Shown in pieces: positions 1-9,715 of a DNA stretch of 52,500 nt (its first letter is position 1; each line of letters begins with the position of its first letter). Source of the stretch: Prorocentrum cordatum. Lineage: Eukaryota; Sar; Dinophyceae; Prorocentrales; Prorocentraceae. A program made the translations under genes and the position numbers. The stretch lies in the NCBI GenBank assembly GCA_963575745.1, contig CAUYUJ010020597.1, positions 1-52,500 on the forward strand, in the 5' to 3' direction. The notes below the pieces were generated by a model. The model was not told where the DNA came from. It did not search any database and worked only from the letters and a program-made list of their open reading frames with translations.

Positions 1-99
1 CATGCCTTTCCTACACATCACTAGAAGCGTCCCCTTGAAACATTGACACCGTATGGGCCTGCCATCCATGCGAGAACCCCGGGTCCGCCCTGCATCTTT

Positions 100-520
100 C
101 TAGCGAGTGATGGGGACGCGAGAAGGTAGGATCATAAAATCTGTCAGGGTATCCAGCGGGAGCCCCGCTTTGAAAAGGAACCGCCCTGGATCCGTTCAGC
201 TATTGCGCGAGTTTGCGCGCGGGCGTGGCACTTTGGAGGAAGTCTCAAGCGAATGCCTCATTTTGAAGAGGAACCGCCTTCATTCATGCAGCTGTGGCAC
301 ATGTTCAGGCTTCGGGTCTTACAGTGGAGGCAAGCGGGAGTCCCATTTTGCAAAAGAGGGGCCCTCCGTCCTGGTTGCTTTTGCAAGCTTTTACAACGAG
401 TGTGCGCGGCGCTAAGGCGAGAACCGCCTGTTGATCCCCTCTCTATCCACGTAGCTGTTGCAAATTAGAACAAATGTGCGCGGCGCTGAGGCGACAGCCA
501 CCACCAGAGGGAATGTGCGC
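100..520. repeat. degenerate copies of the 'gcgcggcgc' minisatellite family
   Basis: Short units containing tgtgcgcggcgct(a/g)aggcgag recur at about 401 and 475, spaced 74 bp, with older relics of the 'ttttgaaaaggaaccgccct' core at about 168 and 270. The same unit forms clearer tandem arrays at 46081-46400, 39640-39930 and 42130-42340, so this is a decayed outlier of that family. The short ORFs here carry no recognisable domain. Confidence 0.6.
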
Positions 521-529
521 ATGTGCCCC

Positions 530-1940
530 CCCCCCCCCCTCCCCCCCCGTCGTGCGTTTGGGTACACCCCTTTCACTCGGATCATGCTTCACACGGAGAT
601 CCACCAAGGCTTTTGTAGGGTGGAGCATGTGCCTTTGGCACGCACGTCACGCGGATCGTGCCCCATGAGGAGCTCCACCCACGGCCCTGGTAGGGGTGTG
701 CGCATGTGCACGCTCACCTGTTTCGGCATACCCCTTGCGCGGCTCGTGCTGAAGCGAGAGCTTCATGTACGGCCCCTCTCGTTTGTGTGTGTGTGTGTGT
801 ATCGGATCAACAAGGACGGCTTTATTGCGAGGATCGATGACGTGCTCGCGGGTAGCTGTACCGCTGTCTCTTGCCGCAAGCGATTCCGTTCCTTCTGGGC
901 GGTTCCCGTCTGAGCAGGCTCCGCCCCTCTGGCCGGACGTTTCGCCCCGGCGTGCCCGCACTGTCCGTGCGCCGATTGGTCCAGCGCCGGGGCGTCCTCC
1001 GTGTCTTCGCGCACTTCGGCCGCAGACGCGCCGACGGCCGCTGGTTCCTCGGACGCCCGCTTCGGCTCGCCGACGACCCTCGGCCGCGCCCTCGGCGACG
1101 GCTCGCCGATCGCGACCGGTGCCTCCCGGAGCCGCCTGCTGCCCTTCCGCCGCCTGCTCGCCGCTGCCGCCGCTGCGGCGCCCGCCGCCCGCCGCGGCCC
1201 GCGGGGCCCTTCCCGCCGGCGCCCGCTGGGCGCCATCGGCCTGCTGCTCCCAGCCGCCGGCCGCCGCCCGCCGCCCGCCCGCCACCGCCCCTTCGAGGGG
1301 CCCGCGGCTCCCCGGCGTTCCACCTTCGGCACCCAGGGCGTCCCCGGGTGCCCCACTGATGCCCGGCGGTAGTTCGCTTCGCCCGGCGCGCGCGACGTCG
1401 TGTGCGCTCGTGGGGCTTCCGCTGCGCTCCGCCGAGTGCCCCGCGCTGGCTTGACCTCTTCGTGTGTTCGCCGAGGCCGCGACCAGAAGGTGTCGTGCGA
1501 TTCTGATGGGTCCATGCAGGCTGCTGCTCTTGCCTCGTATCCACGTGCCAGTCTTCTTATGTCTTTTCTCCCTCCACCTCCATCTTCGCTTGCAGGTCCG
1601 CAGTCGCCCTCTATGTGGAGGGGCTTCTGGTTCCAATGGTATGTGACAGTGACTAAGTTGACAAGCGTATCGTCTTCCGCCGATGTGAATGTGGAGAGAC
1701 TGGTATTTCGCAGAACCTTGGCCCTTGGAGCTGTGAGGATCAGGCAACCGACAACAGGACCGTCTCGATGCATTCTTGAAGCGTTCAGTAGCTTTTTCGA
1801 GGGGTCTTTATTCATGGGAATGGTCTTACACCGTCGCCAATGTGCCCTCCGGCGCCCTCCGAGGCGCCCCCCGCACCACCCTGCAATCGAGAACCCGCTT
1901 TCACCGACCCGCTTGAAAGGCCCGTCTCTGGCCCGGGCTA
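530..1940. other. GC-rich stretch without a recognised gene
   Basis: The stretch contains a short (GT)n tract near 784-800 and a very GC-rich block at about 930-1380. ORFs of 160-400 codons are open in several frames on both strands, which is expected where GC is extreme and stop codons are rare. They are Arg/Ala/Gly/Pro-rich, share no recognisable domain and are shadows of one another. I see no SL relic, splice pattern or conserved motif. Confidence 0.6.
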
Positions 1941-2123
1941 CATGTCGGGCGACGAAATCTATACATATCCACTGCTCCCTGGCCAGGCCCACTCTGAACC
2001 CAGGAGCTGTGTATACGCCCTCCTGGCCCAGCCAGGAGGGTGTGGCGTATACACTGCTGCTGGGTTCACGGTGTGCCTGGCCAGGGAGCAGTGGATATGT
2101 ATAGATTCGGTCGCCCTAACATG
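1941..2123. repeat. 183-bp near-perfect palindrome (foldback element)
   Basis: The left arm from 1941 and the right arm to 2123 are imperfect reverse complements. They share blocks such as ctatacatatccactgctcc versus ggagcagtggatatgtatag, and gtatacgcc versus ggcgtatac. The innermost arms, ccctcctggc and gccaggaggg, leave a 3-nt centre at 2028-2030. The outer ends read catgt...acatg. No coding capacity is recognised. It could be a foldback MITE or an inverted duplication. Confidence 0.85.
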
Positions 2124-2344
2124 TTGACCACCAGCTGGAATTCTCTCAGCGCTCTGCTGGCCCGCCGCCTCCGCGAAGCGTGCGCCCCGAGGCGTTCGGC
2201 ATCAGCCAGTGCCACACCGCCGACGCCCTCGGCATCTCTCTGCCTCGGCCTCGGCCGCCGGAGGGCGCGCGCGAGGGCTTCCCAGTGGAGCCCCGTGCGC
2301 GAGGCTTTCCGTGTGCGCGAGGACTTTCCATTGATCCCATTGAT

Positions 2345-2515
2345 TCTCAGGAGGGGAAAAAAAAACACAGACACAAGTAATCGTCGATTCCCCAGACAAT
2401 ATGGGAAAATTGGGGAAGCGGGGGGGAAGACAACAGCCCAGAAAACATGGGGAAATGTGGGGAATCCTGCTATCTGTGTGTGTCTTTATCCGTGTGTCCC
2501 AGGGCCCCTTCAGAT
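2345..2515. repeat. dispersed repeat with weak terminal inverted repeats, copy 1
   Basis: The segment runs from aggaggggaaaaaaaaacac to gtgtcccagggccccttc. It resembles 14995-15370, which has the same start (caggaggggaagaaacacac), a shared inner part (cgattcnccngaan..gcaaaa..tggg) and the same end (gtgccctggggccccttcc). A third partial copy starts near 44940. The ends are roughly inverted (acacagacac versus gtgtgtgtct). Confidence 0.6.
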
Positions 2516-2980
2516 TCGTCGAGTCGGCCGTGCGCGCGAGGGCTCCCCGCTGCTCCGGGCGAGGAGGAGCCCGCGCATGCACACCGCGCCTGGCCACGGC
2601 CGCGCTCGGTGCCCGTGCGCGCCGCCCCGCCCGCCGCCCCGCCGCAGCCGTGCGCGCGCGCACGGCCGCCGCGCGGCGGCGTGGAGGGCGTCCCGTGGCG
2701 CAGTGGCGCGCCGCCTCCTCGCCCTCGGCGGGTCGGCCGGCCGGCCGGCCGAGCGAGTGCGCCTCCGCGGACCCGGCGCGCGCGTGCGCGAGGAGCTCTC
2801 CGACGATGAAGCAGTGGCGGAGCGCCCCGGCTCGCCGATAGCCCCACCGAGCAATGTTCTGAGGATCTTCGGTGGTTCCCACGAGATGTTCTTGGAACCT
2901 TTCTGGCTGGGGCCGTCTTGTTTTCACACGTCGGGTCTATGTTCTAAGAGCATTGTTTTTGTTCTGAGAGCATTTTGGTC
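2516..2980. other. GC-rich stretch, no gene seen
   Basis: Alternating gcgcgc and gccgcc runs dominate at 2525-2800. ORFs here are shadows without domains. Two near-copies of gttct(a/g)agagcatt lie at 2941 and 2961, directly before the MITE-like element at 2981. A third variant follows that element at 3158. Confidence 0.5.
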
Positions 2981-3149
2981 GGGGGTGGACAGAACCCCCA
3001 ACAGTGACACGTCGATTAGTGAATTGTCCGTTTTCGGTTCTCGAGAGGGCGCCGTGGCCGTGATTTTCCAGGCTTGCGCCCGCCAGGTTTGGGCTTCAGG
3101 TCGTTTTCACTAAACCACGTTTTACTAAAGGGGGGTCTGTTCATCCTCG
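2981..3149. mobile_element. small inverted-repeat element (MITE-like), copy 1 of 3
   Basis: The left end gggggtggacagaacccc and right end ggggggtctgttcatcctcg are inverted repeats of one another. Internal sequence (gtgacacgtcgattagtgaa, ccgttttcggttctcgagag, cgttttcactaaaccacg) recurs at 4031-4165 and 17147-17314. At about 169 bp with terminal inverted repeats and no ORF it has the form of a MITE. No clear target duplication is visible. Confidence 0.75.
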
Positions 3150-4030
3150 ATTTGGGGTTCTAAGAACATTTCGTGGTATGACTACAGGAGTGCCGGGACG
3201 GTCGGTCCCTGCTCAAGACGAGACCGCTTGGGATCTGGGCGCCGTGCCTCGGGGCCCGTGCTCGAGAGCCCCCCCCGGGGGCCACCGGAGCCTCTGCACT
3301 CCTGGGCGCGCGCGGCTCGGTGGCCGCGACGGGGGGGGACTGGTCGCCGCCCCTCGAGGTTCGAGGCTCCCGGGCGTTCGGACGGCTCTCGGCGGTTTGC
3401 CGGCCTCGGGATGCCCTCCAGCGGCGGCGCCTCGCCGAGAGCGTTTCCCGGGGTGCCCGAGCCGTCCCGAGCGGCTGCCGGAGCGCCGGCGCATGGCCGT
3501 CGGGGCCTGGCTTCGTGGTCGGGCTCCTCGTCGAGCGAGGCTGAGAGCGGAGAAGGGGGGACGCGGGCGCAAAACAGATTGAATGACAGGTGAAGAGGGG
3601 GGGCAGGGGGGTGAAGGGGGGGAGCGGGAGGTATCCTTCTCTCTGGTCTGCAGTTTTGCCTTTCTGGCGATCCCTCGGATCCCGCGCGCGCGCGGCCATC
3701 CAGCGTGCTTGCGTTTCTTTTTCTGTTTTGGCTGGTTTCTTCAAAGATTATTGAGAAGTTCCGGGATCCATCCGAGAGGCCTCTGGGGCCAAATGAGAGT
3801 CGTCGTTGGCCTTCGAAGAGCCCCCCCCCCGTGGGCCTCCTCAGAGATTTCTTGGGCTTGTTGAAAAGCTTCTTCGGCTTTGGCAAGGGCTGTCTGGCCT
3901 CCCGAGAGGCTTCTCTGACTTTTTCGAAGGGGTCCCTGGGGCTCCCAACAACCCCTGCAGGTGTCTTCGGCTTCCTGAGGCTCACTGGGGCCTCCTGGGA
4001 GATGTCTCCCCGTTGATGAGCTCATTGGTC
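3150..4030. other. GC-rich stretch, no gene seen
   Basis: GC-rich sequence at 3180-3580 is followed by a G-rich stretch (3590-3630) and irregular ccgagaggc/cctcctgagag repeats (3770-4015). Several ORFs of 100-270 codons overlap on both strands, and none has a recognisable motif. Confidence 0.5.
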
Positions 4031-4165
4031 GGGGGTGGACAGACCTCCTACCCTGACACGTCGATTAAGGAATTGGCCGTTTTCGGTTCGCGAGAGGGCG
4101 TCGGTTTCGGTCCCAGGCCGTTTTCACTAAGGGGAGGTTTACTAAAGGGAGGTTTGTCCACCGCC
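4031..4165. mobile_element. small inverted-repeat element (MITE-like), copy 3, internally deleted
   Basis: The left end gggggtggacagacctcc and right end ggaggtttgtccaccgcc form an excellent inverted pair. The inner sequence tgacacgtcgattaaggaat, ccgttttcggttcgcgagag and ccgttttcactaa matches the copies at 2981 and 17147. About 35 bp of the middle is missing here. Confidence 0.75.
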
Positions 4166-4671
4166 GAATTGAGCACTCCGAGAGTGCCTCTTGGGCGTCC
4201 CCAGAAGGGCCCTGGGCCTGCTGGCAGGGCCCCTGGGCCTCCTGAGAGGCCTCGCGGGTCTCTGGCCAAGCCTCTCAGCCCCCAGGAAAGGTATCCGGGG
4301 CTTCAGAGAGACCCCTGCGAGGCTTTCCGGCCAGGTTGGAAGGTGATCCTATACAACCATCGCGAACGTGGGAGCCCCTACCCCACAATGTAAGGTGCGC
4401 CTTTGGTTCTCATGTAGTCATATCGGTCTGCTTTCTAGGAGGCCGAGGGTCCCTTCTGGGCCCCCCCCTGAAGAGCTGTCTAGGCCTCCCCGGGAATTCC
4501 TGAGGGATACCGATCGCAAAGTATGATGACGATGCACAACTTTGCAATTGCGATTTTCACAACATGCAGCCCCAGTCTGATCAGTTTGAGCACTGCCTGC
4601 TTCCGCGGGGACTCGGATATGAAATATGGATGGCGCTATATCAGCGCTCTTGAGCTCAGCGCTCTTGGCGC

Positions 4672-4703
<32 letters not shown>

Positions 4704-4912
4704 GGATATAAAATATGGAGGGAGAGCTTGGAACTGCTGAGACGCCCCTCGGGCTTCCCGGCACGCCCCGCGAGGGCCCTCGGGCTGCCTGCAAAGGCCT
4801 TCGGGCATCCCGGCGGGCCTCTTCTTGGACCTCCCGAGGGGCGGCTTGCGCCTCCTGGGGGTCCTCGCTCGCCCCCGACTTGGGTTTCTGGGGGGCGCTT
4901 TCGGCATCCCGG

Positions 4913-4947
<35 letters not shown>

Positions 4948-5049
4948 AGAGAGTGCGAGAGAGAGCGCGCGTGGTAGCGCTGGGAGCGGGGCCCGTCAGG
5001 GCCTGCGCGGGGGAGCCCTCAGTGCGTGTTGTCCTGATTTGCCGAGGCC
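4166..5049. other. non-coding; short microsatellites
   Basis: The stretch includes a degenerate ctgggcctcctgagaggcc array (4190-4330), an (AT)n tract at about 4673-4700 and a (GA)n tract at about 4913-4965. No gene was recognised. Confidence 0.55.
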
Positions 5050-5690
5050 GGAGTGCTGAGTTCTGAGCTGGTGGGCGTTGGAGGTCGACAGGGGGAGGGC
5101 GTAAGTGGAGAGTCTGAAGCCAGATGTTGGAGTCGGAGTGCTGGGTTGGTGGAGGTTGGAGGTCGTTCGTCGCAGGCGGAAGTTGAGAGCCATGTGCTGA
5201 GCGCTTGATGTCGGAGTGCTGAGCTGGTGGACGCTGGAGATCGCTAGGTGAAGATGGAGCTGGAGGTGAGAGGTCGGATATTAAGAGCTGTAGGTCGGAG
5301 TGATGATAGTTGGGATTGGAAGTGGATCGTCGGGTGGTGGATGCTGGTTGTCGGAATGCTGAGCTGGTACAGGTTGGAGGTCAACAGGCGGAAGCGGGAG
5401 CGGCCCGTGCCCTGGGTTCGCGCCGACGCGGAGGCTGGAGGTCGGAGTGTTGTGATGGTGGAAGCTGGAGGTCGGTGGTGGAGGTGGAAGTGGAAGGTCG
5501 TGTGCTGAGTGATGGAGGTCAGAATGCTGAACAGGTGAAGGTTGGGCGCCGACCGTCGGAGGTGACGTGGGAAGTCGGTTGCTGGATGCTGGATGTCCGA
5601 GTGCGGAGTTGGTGGAGGCTGGAGGTCGATAGGTGGAGGCGGAGGTGTGAATCGCAGTGCATTGCCCGATGCAGTGAGAGGTTGATGATG
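5050..5690. repeat. 78-bp minisatellite, block 1
   Basis: Diverged tandem units contain gagctggtgga(g)g(c)tggaggtcg and ggaagtggaa(a)gtcgg. The phrase gagctggt recurs near 5063, 5221 and 5361, consistent with multiples of a 70-80 bp period. The same monomer forms the cleaner block at 7010-8130. The minus strand stays open and reads as a Ser/Thr/His/Pro-rich repeat, but there is no sign that it is expressed. Confidence 0.75.
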
Positions 5691-5700
5691 CATAGTGTTT

Positions 5701-5745
5701 CGGGGGGCTACCTGTGACAATTATTGCCCGGCTCATGTTGCATGC
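5701..5745. repeat. direct repeat, left copy
   Basis: About 36 bp (ggggggctacctgtgac, then attattgcccggctcatgttg) recurs at 6706-6745 (ggggggctacctgtgac, catgattgcccagctcttgttg). The pair brackets the minisatellite at 5815-6580, so the segment may be a duplicated or inserted block. Confidence 0.7.
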
Positions 5746-5814
5746 CACCGCCGGCCGCCATTGTAGAACGATTTTTGACAGACCGTCGAGGTTTTGGGAG
5801 TGCTCGACATGCTA

Positions 5815-6580
5815 CTTCTAGCGGTGATGTTTCTGGTCGTGGTGGCCGTTCCTCGTTGTGGTAGTGGTGGCCGTTCGTGGTCGTGGTGGCTGTTTCTGGT
5901 CGTGGTCGTGGTTGCTGTTTGTGGTCGAGGTGGGTGCAACTCCGCATCATGGACACCCCACGTGTCGTGGAATACCCCCTTCCTGGGTGGACGCCGGCGT
6001 GTCGCCGTGATGTCGTTGACGTGGTCGTGATGGCTGTTTCTGGTCGTGCAGGCTGTTTCTGATTGTGGTCGTGGTGGCTGTTCGTAGTCGTGGTGGCTGT
6101 TTCTGGTCGTGGTCGTGCTGGCTTCTCGTGGTCGTGGTGGCTATTTCTGGTCGTGGTGACTGCTCCTCGTCGTGGTTGTGGTGGCTGTTCGTGGTCGTTG
6201 CGGCTGTTTCTGGTCGTGGTCGTGCTGGCTTCTCGTGGTCGTGGTGGCTGTGCGTGGTCGTGGTCGTGGTGGCTGTGCGTGGTCGTTGCGGCTGCTTCTG
6301 GTCGTGGTGGCTGTTCCTCGTCGTGGTCGTGGTGGCTGTTCTTGGTCGTATTGGCTGTTTCTGGTCGTGGTCGTGCTGGCTTCTCGTGGTCGTGGTGGCT
6401 GTTTCTGGTCGTGGTCGTGGTGGCGGTTCGCGGTCGTGGCGGGTGCAACGTCGCATCTTGGACACGTCCATGTGCCACGAAATGCCCCCTTCCTGGGTGG
6501 ACGCCGGCGTGTCGCCGAGATGGCCGTGGACGTGGTCGTGATGGTTGTTTCTCGCGGTGATACTGGTTGTGCTGGTGCTG
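5815..6580. repeat. GTGGTCGTGGTGGCTGTT minisatellite
   Basis: Irregular units built from ggtcgtggt and ggctgttt recur every 21-27 bp. Both strands are open for over 150 codons because the unit lacks stops. Two copies of an 80-bp block (gggtgcaac..cgcatc.tggacac and cttcctgggtggacgccggc) lie at 5931-6010 and 6440-6515, showing internal segmental duplication. Confidence 0.8.
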
Positions 6581-6705
6581 CTGCGTGTGATGCTGCTGGT
6601 CCCAGTCGTCGTCAGGATGCCGATGCACCTGTGGTAAGAAGTAAGAATGGGGAATGTTTTGGGTAGGCCGGGGTGTTAACATATCGTCCCCCCTGGCTCA
6701 AACGG

Positions 6706-6745
6706 GGGGCTACCTGTGACCATGATTGCCCAGCTCTTGTTGGAG
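6706..6745. repeat. direct repeat, right copy
   Basis: This is the partner of 5701-5745, with few mismatches over about 36 bp. Confidence 0.7.
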
Positions 6746-7005
6746 TAGGTGCTGGTGCTGGTGCCAGTGTAAGTGCAGACGTGGCCGCCGTCCTCGATGC
6801 TGGCGTCGCGTCGGCGCTGCACTGACGTTGACGCTGGAAGCGATGCTGCCAGAGGCGCCAGAGTTGGCGTCGGCGTCGATGCTTGCGTTAATGCTGGCGC
6901 TGGTGCCGGCGCTGGCGCCGGTGTTAGACGAGGGTCGATGCTGGCACCAATGCTGGTACAGATGTTGGCGCTGGTGCCGGCGCAGGCGCCGGAGTCGGTA
7001 CTAAG
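6740..7005. repeat. degenerate GCTGGTGCTGGTGCC repeat
   Basis: Units such as gctggtgctggtgcc, ggcgctggtgcc and gatgctggc recur with 3-, 6- and 12-bp periodicity. The translations are Ala/Leu-rich and look like by-products of the repeat. Confidence 0.6.
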
Positions 7006-7009
7006 GAAA

Positions 7010-8130
7010 GTCGGATGTCGGATGCTGGGGGTCGGGGTGCTGAGCTGGTGGGAGCTGGAGGTCGATAGGTTAAGGTGGAAGTGGAAACATCGGATGCTAG
7101 ATGCTGGAGGCCAGAGTGTGGAGCTGGTGGAGGCAGGAGGTCGATAGGTGGAGGTGGAGGTAGAAAGTTTGATGCTGCATGCCGTAGATCGGGATGCTGT
7201 GGAGGTTAATGGGTGAAAGTCGGAACGGAAAGTCGGATGCTAGATGCTGGAGGTCGGAATGCTGAGCTGGTGGAGTTTGGAGGTCGACAGGTGGAGGTAG
7301 GACTGGAGAGTCGGATGCTGATTGCTAGATGTCGCAGTGCTGAGCTGGTGCAGGCTGGAGGTCGATAGGTGCAGGTGGATGTGGACGTGGAAAATCGGAT
7401 GCCGGGTGCTGGAGGTTGGAGTGTGGAGCTCATGGAGGTTGGAGGTCGATAGGTGGACGTGAGAGTGGAAAGTCGGATGCCACATGCTGGAGGACGGGAT
7501 GGTGAGCTGGTAATTGCTCAGAATCAGTAGTTGGAGGTATGGGTGGAAGACGGATGCCGGATGCTGGAGGTCAGCGTGGCGAGCTGGTGGATGCTGGAGG
7601 CAAATAGGTGGAAGTGGGTGCGGAAATTCGGATGCTGGATGCTGAAGGTCGAATTGTTGAGCTGGTGGGGTCTGGGAGTCGATAGGTGGAGGTGGGGTGT
7701 AAGTGGAAAGTCGGATGCTGGACGCTGGAGGTCGGAGTGTGGAGCTGGTGGAGGCAGGAGCTCGATAGGTGGACGTGGAAGTGGAAAATCGGATGCCACA
7801 TGCTGGAGGGCGGGATGGTGAGCTGGTAATTGCTCAGAGTCAGTAGTTGGAGGTGCGGGTGGAAAGACGGACGCCGGGTGCTGCAGGCCAGCGTGGCGAG
7901 CTGGTGGAGGCTGGAGCTCAATAGGTGGAAGTGGGTGCGGAAATTCGGATGCTGGATGCTGAAGGTCGAATTGTTGAGCTGGTGGGGTCTGGGGTTAGAT
8001 AGGTGCAGGTAGGACTGGAGAGTCGAATGCTGGATGCTGGAGGCCGGAGGCCGGAGTGCTGAGTAAGTGGAGGCTGGAGGTCGATAGGTGGAGGTTGAAG
8101 TGGAGAGACGAAGCGTATCGTCGGAAGGTG
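7010..8130. repeat. 78-bp minisatellite, block 2, with a higher-order duplication
   Basis: The marker gagctggt recurs at 7042, 7121, 7264, 7342, 7426, 7504, 7581, 7659, 7742, 7820, 7898 and 7976, mostly 77-84 bp apart with 78 the modal spacing. The four-unit segment from 7504 is repeated 316 bp downstream from 7820, with few differences (for example the shared gagctggtaattgctcag). 78 bp equals 26 codons and the minus strand is open over long stretches. No evidence of expression. Confidence 0.88.
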
Positions 8131-8494
8131 GAGGTCGGAGGCTTGGGGACAGCGTTCGAGTCCAGCTTGTTGTGGATAATATGCACGACCTCCTCGGAAG
8201 GGCATGGGCCCTCAGTTTCTCTTGTTCGTACTTTGGCCTGCAGCCTGCTTCATAAACTTGTCTTATAAGCCACACCAGGAAGACTATCGCATGCCAGTGC
8301 AAACCACCATTCGCTACCGGTCTCGTCGGCTGGTCTTCTGTCGTGATCAATCATATCCATACCTTCCAGGAACTTCACGATCTCGTGATATCGCTTCCGC
8401 TGTCCGCCACGCGCTCGCCGGGCTGGTCTCCTGTCGTGCAGTGAAGGCTGCCAATCCGCGGCACGTCTCGCCCATCGAATTTTTGGGGTATATT
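8131..8494. other. non-coding stretch, nothing recognised
   Basis: Unique-looking sequence between the minisatellite and the palindrome. Short ORFs exist on both strands without known motifs. Confidence 0.4.
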
Positions 8495-8668
8495 TGATGG
8501 GCCTGCTTTCCACCACCACCACCACCATAAGTTGGATGGGGGGATGGAGGAGGAGGACGAGGAGGAGAAGGACGAAGAGGAGGAGCAGGAGGAGGAGGAG
8601 GAGGAGGAGGAGGAGGACCCCCTCCCTCTCCAACTTATGGTGGTGGTGGTGGAAAACAGGCCCATCAA
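8495..8668. repeat. palindrome with a GAG-triplet loop
   Basis: The left arm 8495-8535 (tgatgggcctgctttccacc ... ccataagttgg) and right arm 8631-8668 (ccaacttatggtgg ... gaaaacaggcccatca) are reverse complements over about 38 bp with one small indel. The loop is a (GAG)n tract, about 8545-8620. A long hairpin with a triplet-repeat loop is expected to be unstable. Confidence 0.85.
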
Positions 8669-9432
8669 TATTCGCAACCCGGTTGGCCCATCTCCGTTTC
8701 GTTTTGTAGAAGTGAGAAGCCCGGTCATCGACTTGCGCTCGTTGGGCATGTCCGTCGGCCGCGCGCGTCGCTCGTCGAATGAAGTGCACACATGGCTCTA
8801 ATCCGTCGTTGGCGTTGCTACAGTCCGAGAAGAAATTTTTGGAAATGGATTTCGCGCTCGCGTGGGGACCAAGTTGCTCGCGTGGGGACCACGTTCTTCG
8901 CGGCGTCGCCATTGAGGTTGCAGTGGTACTGAATGCCTTGCGCGAAAGCGCGATGTCCACTTTTAATTCAAAGGGTGCGGGCGTTGCGGCTCCATTGCTG
9001 TGCATGGCCTTGCGTTGCATCGAATGTGGTCGCATTGCAGCGCGTCGCCTTATTTACGCGCACGCACATACCACCACGCACGCACTCACGCGCACCACCA
9101 ACCACTACGCACGCGCGCACACACACACACGCACACGCGGTGGAGTGTGCACTCGGCGCTCCAACGCCCGCGTGATTGGTTGGTGGCGTGTCTCGTGCGG
9201 GCGTCCTCGCATGCTTGCGCGTTCACGTCGGAATGGTGCTCTCCCCTTTCGGCGGCCACTACTTGTTTCGATATTCAACAGGATCACGCCATTTTGCCGA
9301 CCCGCTGGAAGCTTTTGAATGTTATGATTTTGTTATTTTGCGATACGAGTCTGGACAGGAAAGCCGTATGGCCAGTCACAGGCTTTCCCCAAGCACAGCC
9401 ATGGCAAGATACCTTCCCAAGCGTGTGGGTCT
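8669..9432. other. non-coding stretch with a CA-rich tract
   Basis: The stretch contains a short direct repeat (gctcgcgtggggaccaag / gctcgcgtggggaccacg near 8860-8895) and an alternating cgcaca/acacac tract at about 9058-9140. No gene was recognised. Confidence 0.45.
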
Positions 9433-9715
9433 ATGCGGATGTGCTTCGCGCCGAGGTTTTCGGGGCAATGTGAAACCCTTGGAATTGCGCGAATGCGTTC
9501 GGCGCTGAGGGTGACGCGGCACTGCGAGGCCACGTGAGTCGCGCGGATGTGCTCGGCGCCAGGGGTTTCGGGCCATTGTGAGACCCTGTGAAACGCGCGA
9601 ATGCGTTCAGCGCCCAGGGTTTCGTGGCATTTTGAGACGATGTGAGACTCGCGGATGAGCTCGGTGCCGAGGGTTTCGGACCCTTTGAGACCCTTTGAGA
9701 CTGTTTGAGACCGCT
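9433..9715. repeat. 54-bp tandem repeat, about five units
   Basis: Units start at 9433, 9487, 9541, 9595 and 9649, exactly 54 bp apart, each with gcg(a/g)atg, ctcggcgcc and gagggtttcgg. The end decays into gagaccctttgagac repeats. 54 bp is 18 codons. The minus strand is open through the array and would give an 18-residue repeat, but that ORF starts outside in unrelated sequence and shows no domain. Confidence 0.9.

Noticed and set aside
647-1992. Overlapping 230-409-codon ORFs on both strands
   Set aside because: Extreme GC removes stops. Composition is Arg/Ala/Gly, and several frames on both strands are equally open.
9433-9715. CRISPR-like array because of regular 54-bp spacing
   Set aside because: The whole unit repeats with no unique spacers, and the genome is eukaryotic.
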